Below, one piece after another: positions 32,601 to 36,871 of a stretch of 36,871 nucleotides of DNA (its first letter is position 1; each line of letters opens with the position of its first letter). The DNA comes from Bacteroides finegoldii DSM 17565 (GTDB taxonomy: Bacteria; Bacteroidota; Bacteroidia; Bacteroidales; Bacteroidaceae), in the NCBI RefSeq assembly GCF_000156195.1, contig NZ_GG688318.1, forward strand, positions 4,650 through 41,520, in the 5' to 3' direction. The notes under the pieces were generated by a model. The model saw nothing but the letters and a program-made list of their open reading frames with translations. It did not search any database and had not been told where the DNA came from. The position numbers were made by a program, and so were the translations under genes.

Positions 32601-33170
32601 ATGCCTGCAAAACTCACTCGTCCAGAGAATTCTTTTAATAATATTTATATGCGATATTACAAAAAGTCTTTTCTATTTGTAAAGTCGTATATACACAATG
32701 AGATGGTAGCCGAGGATATTGCATCTGAATCACTCATCAAACTGTGGCAATGGATACAGGACAACCCGGTGGAAAATATTGAACCGATGTTGCTCAGTAT
32801 TTTGCGAAATAAAGCCTTAGACTACTTACGTCATGAAAGCATGAAACAACAGGTCATCACACGGATTAGTGAGAAACAAAATGAAGAGTTAGCTCTTCGC
32901 CTCTCCTCACTGGAAGACTGTAATCCAAATGAAATATTCTCGAAAGAAGTTATGGATATTGTGCAAAGAACATTGCAATCATTACCTGAACAAACCTCCC
33001 GTATATTTACTCTCAGCCGATTTGGAAATAAAACAAATCGGGAAATTGCCTGCGAATTAAATATTTCAATCAAAGATGTGGAATATCATATATCCAAATC
33101 ACTTAAGGCTCTTAGAAAAACGCTAAAAGATTACCTGCCTTTATTTTATTTCTTTTTTTACCATATGTAA
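32601..33170 (+). CDS. ECF RNA polymerase sigma factor (SigK/FecI-like)
   Basis: From ATG 32601 the protein has 189 residues. Region 2 (FNNIYMRYYKKSFLFVKSYI, VAEDIASESLIKLWQWI, MLLSILRNKALDYLRHE) and region 4 (LQSLPEQTSRIFTLSRFGNKTNREIACELNISIKDVEYHISKSLKALRKTL) are both complete. It belongs to the Bacteroidetes family of ECF sigma factors paired with FecR-like regulators at polysaccharide-utilisation loci. It should activate the downstream susC-like operon when the anti-sigma signal is relieved. I chose this start over 32535 because of the promoter position and the normal family length. The C-terminus ends in an unusual Phe/Tyr-rich tail (LFYFFFYHM). Confidence 0.9.
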   Translation: MPAKLTRPENSFNNIYMRYYKKSFLFVKSYIHNEMVAEDIASESLIKLWQWIQDNPVENIEPMLLSILRNKALDYLRHESMKQQVITRISEKQNEELALRLSSLEDCNPNEIFSKEVMDIVQRTLQSLPEQTSRIFTLSRFGNKTNREIACELNISIKDVEYHISKSLKALRKTLKDYLPLFYFFFYHM

Positions 33171-33239
33171 CACCGATTACTACGCACGTTCCTTTATCTT
33201 TTGAAAAAAATATTCTTTTTCGTTTAGGGTAAACCGAAG

Positions 33240-34208
33240 ATGAATCGTTATATAAATGAAAACGATAAAAAGATGGATGAACTATTACAAAAATATATAG
33301 CAGGAAATGCCTCTGAAAAAGAGTCACAGAGGATAATGGAGTGGCTGCGCGAAGATGAACAGCATCTTAGAGAATATAAGCGGCAACGTAAATTGTATGA
33401 CATTACGTTATGGCAGACTAAAAGTCCCGTTGATATACAACAAGAGAAGAAAGATCCGCTGAGGAGGGTTCTCGATGTTATTGTACGGATAGCGGCTGTC
33501 ATTGTTTTTACTGTGGCAACCACTTATTTTTACACTCACCACGTTTTACAAGACAAGGAGGAGAATATGCAAACGGTAGTTGTTCCGGCAGGCCAGCATG
33601 CCGAATTATACCTGGCTGATGGAACGCATGTATGGCTGAATTCCGGTAGCCGGTTGACTTTTCCGGGACGGTTTTCTAAAAAGGTACGTCATGTAGAATT
33701 AGATGGTGAAGGATATTTTAAAGTCAGTTCTAATATAAAACAACCTTTTATTGTTGGAACTAACCGATGCAATATCCGGGTGCTGGGGACAGAATTCAAT
33801 GTGCTGGCCTATGAGAAAGATAGTATATGGGAAACAGCCTTATTGGAAGGTGCTGTAGAAATTCTGCAAAAGAAAAGTGAAGTATCTCTCATGAAACTGA
33901 AACCAGGTGACATGGCCAGACTAAGTAAAAACCAACTTACTAAAGAAAAGATACATACAACAGACTATTTTCGTTGGAAAGAAGGGCTTATTTGTTTCAA
34001 CGATATCTCCCTACGCGATATAATGGAGAAATTAAAACTCTATTATGATGTGAATTTTGTCATTAACAATCAACAGATTCTTGATGCGCACTATACCGGA
34101 AAATTCCGGACCCATGATGGGATTGAACATGTAATACGTGTGCTTGCCCTCAATAATAAATTTACCTATATTAAAGATAACGAGAGCAATACGATAACCA
34201 TTAATTAA
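33240..34208 (+). CDS. FecR-family anti-sigma factor
   Basis: This 322-residue protein has a cytoplasmic N-terminal segment (about residues 1-80) that would bind the sigma factor, one transmembrane helix (VLDVIVRIAAVIVFTVATTYFY, about 78-99), a periplasmic FecR domain (VVVPAGQHAELYLADGTHVWLNSGSRLTFPG through NIRVLGTEFNVLAYEKDS) and a C-terminal DUF4974 domain (CFNDISLRDIMEKLKLYYDVNFVI). It transmits the state of the outer-membrane transducer's STN domain to the sigma factor encoded 70 bp upstream. Domain order and length are normal. Confidence 0.92.
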   Translation: MNRYINENDKKMDELLQKYIAGNASEKESQRIMEWLREDEQHLREYKRQRKLYDITLWQTKSPVDIQQEKKDPLRRVLDVIVRIAAVIVFTVATTYFYTHHVLQDKEENMQTVVVPAGQHAELYLADGTHVWLNSGSRLTFPGRFSKKVRHVELDGEGYFKVSSNIKQPFIVGTNRCNIRVLGTEFNVLAYEKDSIWETALLEGAVEILQKKSEVSLMKLKPGDMARLSKNQLTKEKIHTTDYFRWKEGLICFNDISLRDIMEKLKLYYDVNFVINNQQILDAHYTGKFRTHDGIEHVIRVLALNNKFTYIKDNESNTITIN

Positions 34209-34368
34209 CTTTTTAATATTTCTAATGCCTATGAAACAATAAAGAAACATTTAAAAAAGAAAAGGGGACAGTGCTGCAACACCATCCCACATTTTCCATC
34301 AGTTTATACCAACTGACAAAATAGTTCTAGATCAAGTTAAACCTAATAAACTAATATGTTGCGAAAAT

Positions 34369-36871
34369 ATGAAAAATTCTCTATACCAGGAATTATTTAT
34401 AGAAAATAAACAGTTATTCCGTATTATGAAAATTATTGTTTACGTCTGTTTCTTATGTGTAGGAAATCTTCTAGCTATAGGAAGCTATGCGCAGACAGCT
34501 CATGTTACGATTGTTTCCAACCATATAACAATCGGACAAGTGATTAATGAAATAGAGAAACAAACGGACTATCTGTTTGTATTCAACGTAAAAGATATCA
34601 ATATCAAACGTAATGTCAAAGTGAATGCGAAAGATAAAGCCGTTAATGAAGTTTTGAATGATATATTCAAGGATACAGGCATTCGCCATGCTATAGAAGG
34701 TAAAAACATCATGCTCATTAACTCTACGGATAAGGAAAAGGGTGCGCAGCAAAAAGATTTTTTAGTTACGGGGATAGTAAAAGATGAAAATGGTGAGCCT
34801 ATTATCGGAGCAAATATTCAAGTCGTAGGAAAATCGGCAGGCACAATTACGGATATGAACGGACGTTTCAGTATCAGTGCCTCTGCCAATTCTACATTGC
34901 AAATAACCTATATTGGCTACCAAACGCAGACTGTCAATATCGGCGAGCAGAGGAATATTAACATTATTCTACAGGAAGACAATGCGCAATTGGATGAGGT
35001 AGTCGTAGTGGGGTATGGTACGATGAAGAAGAAAGATCTCACCGGTTCGGTAACAGCTGTTAAAGGAGACGAACTTGCTGCCCGTCGTACCACCCAACTT
35101 TCCACAGCTTTGCAAGGCGCGCTTTCCGGAGTAATGGTCAGTCGTGACAATGGAGCTCCCGGTAGTAGTGCTTCTATCCAGATACGTGGTGTAACAACTA
35201 TTGGTGATTCCAGTCCGTTGGTGATTATTGACGGAATTCCGGGTGATATCAACTCCGTAAATCCTGAAGACGTAGAAAGTATGTCCGTATTGAAGGATGC
35301 TGCTTCGGCTTCGATCTACGGTTCACGTGCCGCAGCCGGTGTAATTGTCATCACGACCAAACGTGCCAAGAGCGGTGATGTGGCTTTGAGTTACAACTTT
35401 GAGTACGGGTGGGAAATACCGACTAAGTTGCCTACCTATGTAGGAGCCCAGCGTTACATGGAAATGGTAAATGAAACACGCTATAACGATAATCCAGACG
35501 GTGGATGGTACCAAACATATACGGAAGATGAAATTACCAACTGGAGCATAAATAATGCGACTAATCCGGACAAATATCCTATGACGGATTGGGGAGATAT
35601 TCTGTTGAAAAGCTCCGCACCCCGGCAGACACATACTCTAAGCATTGTTGGTGGGGGTAAGATTATTCGTACAAAAGCCTCTTTCCGCTATGACAAAACG
35701 GACGGCCTCTATGTAAACAAGGAATATGACCGTTTTATGGTACGCGTGAATAATGATTTCAATATAAATAAATATATTTCCGCAAATCTGGATTTGAACT
35801 TTTCCCGTTCTAAAGCTCTCTCGCCTAATTCCAACCCCATGGGGGCAGGTGGACGAAACATTCCGCCAATTTATGCTGCTACATGGACCAATGGCTTATG
35901 GGGTGATGTGAAAGATGGAGAAAATATGCTGGCCAAAATTACAGATGGCGGCACTTTTACCAACTGGGGAACCAATATTGGCGGTAAACTCGGTATTGAC
36001 ATAACTCCTGTCAATGGGCTGAAAATATCAGCAGCCGTGGCGCCCAATTTCAATAATGTAAAGAAGAAAACTTTTGTCAAACAGATTCCATACACCCGTT
36101 CAGAAGATCCGAATACCACTGTTGGTTACATGGGAGGTTATCGCACTACCAATTTGACGGAAAATCGTAATGACAGCCATGATATAACAACACAGTTCTT
36201 TGCCAACTATGCCAAGACACTGGGGCGCCATGATTTCTCTGTCATGATCGGTTACGAGGATTATTATGCTTTCTGGGAAAACCTGGATGCATCCAGAGAC
36301 CAGTACCAGTTGACAAGCTATCCTTACCTGGACCTCGGTTCGGAGGATTATCGGGATAATGGTGGCAATGCGGAAGAATATGCTTACCGCTCATTATTCG
36401 GACGCATGACCTATAGCTATGCAGACCGCTATCTTATCCAAGCAAATCTCCGCCGGGATGGTTCTTCACGTTTTGCATCCAATTGTCGTTGGGCCAATTT
36501 TCCTTCCGTGTCACTTGGTTGGGTAATTTCTGAAGAGAAGTTTTTCAAGAATATAAATATGGATTGGTTTTCTTACCTGAAATTGAGAGGCTCTTGGGGA
36601 AAACTGGGAAACGAACGTATCGGGGCTTATGACGATGACGGTAACTTTATTTATAATTATTACCCTTACCAGGCTGCAATTGATTACAGCACTGCACTAT
36701 TTCAGAATTCACAGGGGATTGTTTCTTCCGTGACTACGGCCGCACAGCAGAAGTATGCCGTACGAGATATTTCATGGGAAACAACAGAAAGCTGGGATAT
36801 CGGTTTAGATGCTAATTTTCTGGATAACCGTCTGCACTTCTCCGCTGACTATTATAGAAAAAATACGAAGG
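34369..36871 (+). CDS. SusC/RagA TonB-dependent transducer with STN domain (partial)
   Basis: The gene runs off the right edge after 834 codons. The long N-terminus contains a signal peptide ending near LLAIGSYAQ (the internal Met at 34426 is an alternative start). An STN domain follows (TIGQVINEIEKQTDYLFVFN to GIRHAIEGKNIMLIN), which interacts with FecR-type anti-sigma factors. Next come a carboxypeptidase-D-like domain (VTGIVKDENGEPIIGANIQV), the TonB box region (LDEVVVVGYGTMKKKDLTGS) and the plug (LQGALSGVMVSRDNGAPGSS, then DVESMSVLKDAASASIYGSRA). It imports an unidentified glycan through the outer membrane and reports its presence to the sigma/anti-sigma pair upstream. A SusD partner is expected to follow outside the window. 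Confidence 0.93.
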   Translation, partial: MKNSLYQELFIENKQLFRIMKIIVYVCFLCVGNLLAIGSYAQTAHVTIVSNHITIGQVINEIEKQTDYLFVFNVKDINIKRNVKVNAKDKAVNEVLNDIFKDTGIRHAIEGKNIMLINSTDKEKGAQQKDFLVTGIVKDENGEPIIGANIQVVGKSAGTITDMNGRFSISASANSTLQITYIGYQTQTVNIGEQRNINIILQEDNAQLDEVVVVGYGTMKKKDLTGSVTAVKGDELAARRTTQLSTALQGALSGVMVSRDNGAPGSSASIQIRGVTTIGDSSPLVIIDGIPGDINSVNPEDVESMSVLKDAASASIYGSRAAAGVIVITTKRAKSGDVALSYNFEYGWEIPTKLPTYVGAQRYMEMVNETRYNDNPDGGWYQTYTEDEITNWSINNATNPDKYPMTDWGDILLKSSAPRQTHTLSIVGGGKIIRTKASFRYDKTDGLYVNKEYDRFMVRVNNDFNINKYISANLDLNFSRSKALSPNSNPMGAGGRNIPPIYAATWTNGLWGDVKDGENMLAKITDGGTFTNWGTNIGGKLGIDITPVNGLKISAAVAPNFNNVKKKTFVKQIPYTRSEDPNTTVGYMGGYRTTNLTENRNDSHDITTQFFANYAKTLGRHDFSVMIGYEDYYAFWENLDASRDQYQLTSYPYLDLGSEDYRDNGGNAEEYAYRSLFGRMTYSYADRYLIQANLRRDGSSRFASNCRWANFPSVSLGWVISEEKFFKNINMDWFSYLKLRGSWGKLGNERIGAYDDDGNFIYNYYPYQAAIDYSTALFQNSQGIVSSVTTAAQQKYAVRDISWETTESWDIGLDANFLDNRLHFSADYYRKNTK

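Overview
The window looks like chromosome from a human-gut Bacteroides species. Pointers are the TAnnTTTG-type promoter boxes, SusC/STN-type and BtuG/BtuB-type outer-membrane genes, a DUF3408 mobile-element gene and Bacteroidales-style tyrosine integrases. No rRNA, tRNA or CRISPR array was seen. The species is not determined.

Region 1 (1-12408) is ordinary chromosome: the 3' end of an unidentified gene, ybeY and a fused SpmA/SpmB-like membrane protein (minus strand), then ruvB, a polysaccharide flippase, a DUF389 membrane protein and an S46 dipeptidyl-peptidase (plus strand). These face a DEAD-box RNA helicase, a lipoprotein tyrosine phosphatase and a GH125 alpha-mannosidase on the minus strand. 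A very long inverted repeat lies between the convergent peptidase and helicase genes. The GH125 gene lacks its 5' part and stops abruptly at about 12408.

Region 2 (about 12409-31960) is an accessory island built from decayed mobile elements. It starts with a tyrosine integrase gene cut off at its active site, then a second integrase broken by frameshifts, and a third survives only as a C-terminal fragment at 28147-28357. Between them lies a complete nine-gene vitamin B12 (cobamide) uptake operon at 16036-27580. It has a matched promoter, a cobalamin riboswitch and a terminator in front. It encodes three surface lipoproteins (DUF4465, PKD-repeat and leucine-rich/beta-solenoid), BtuG, BtuB, BtuF, BtuC, BtuD and a cysteine-rich DUF2284 protein. 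Together these can capture cobamide at the surface, move it through the outer membrane with TonB energy and pump it through the inner membrane.

The distal part of the island is its least explained piece. Two arms of roughly 450-480 bp (27697-28146 and 31474-31951) are inverted copies of each other and are full of small hairpins, one of which shows compensatory base changes. They bracket a minus-strand cassette: two helix-turn-helix genes (one split by a TGA), a DUF3408 gene, a 48-bp tandem satellite, a frameshifted small gene and an amidoligase. The satellite and the arms share a 48-bp period and a similar 16-codon repeat pattern.

Region 3 (about 32000-36871) begins a polysaccharide-utilisation-type locus: an ECF sigma factor with its own promoter, a FecR-type anti-sigma factor, and a SusC-like TonB-dependent transducer with an STN signalling domain that runs off the window.

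All family calls come from reading motifs by eye; no database search was run.
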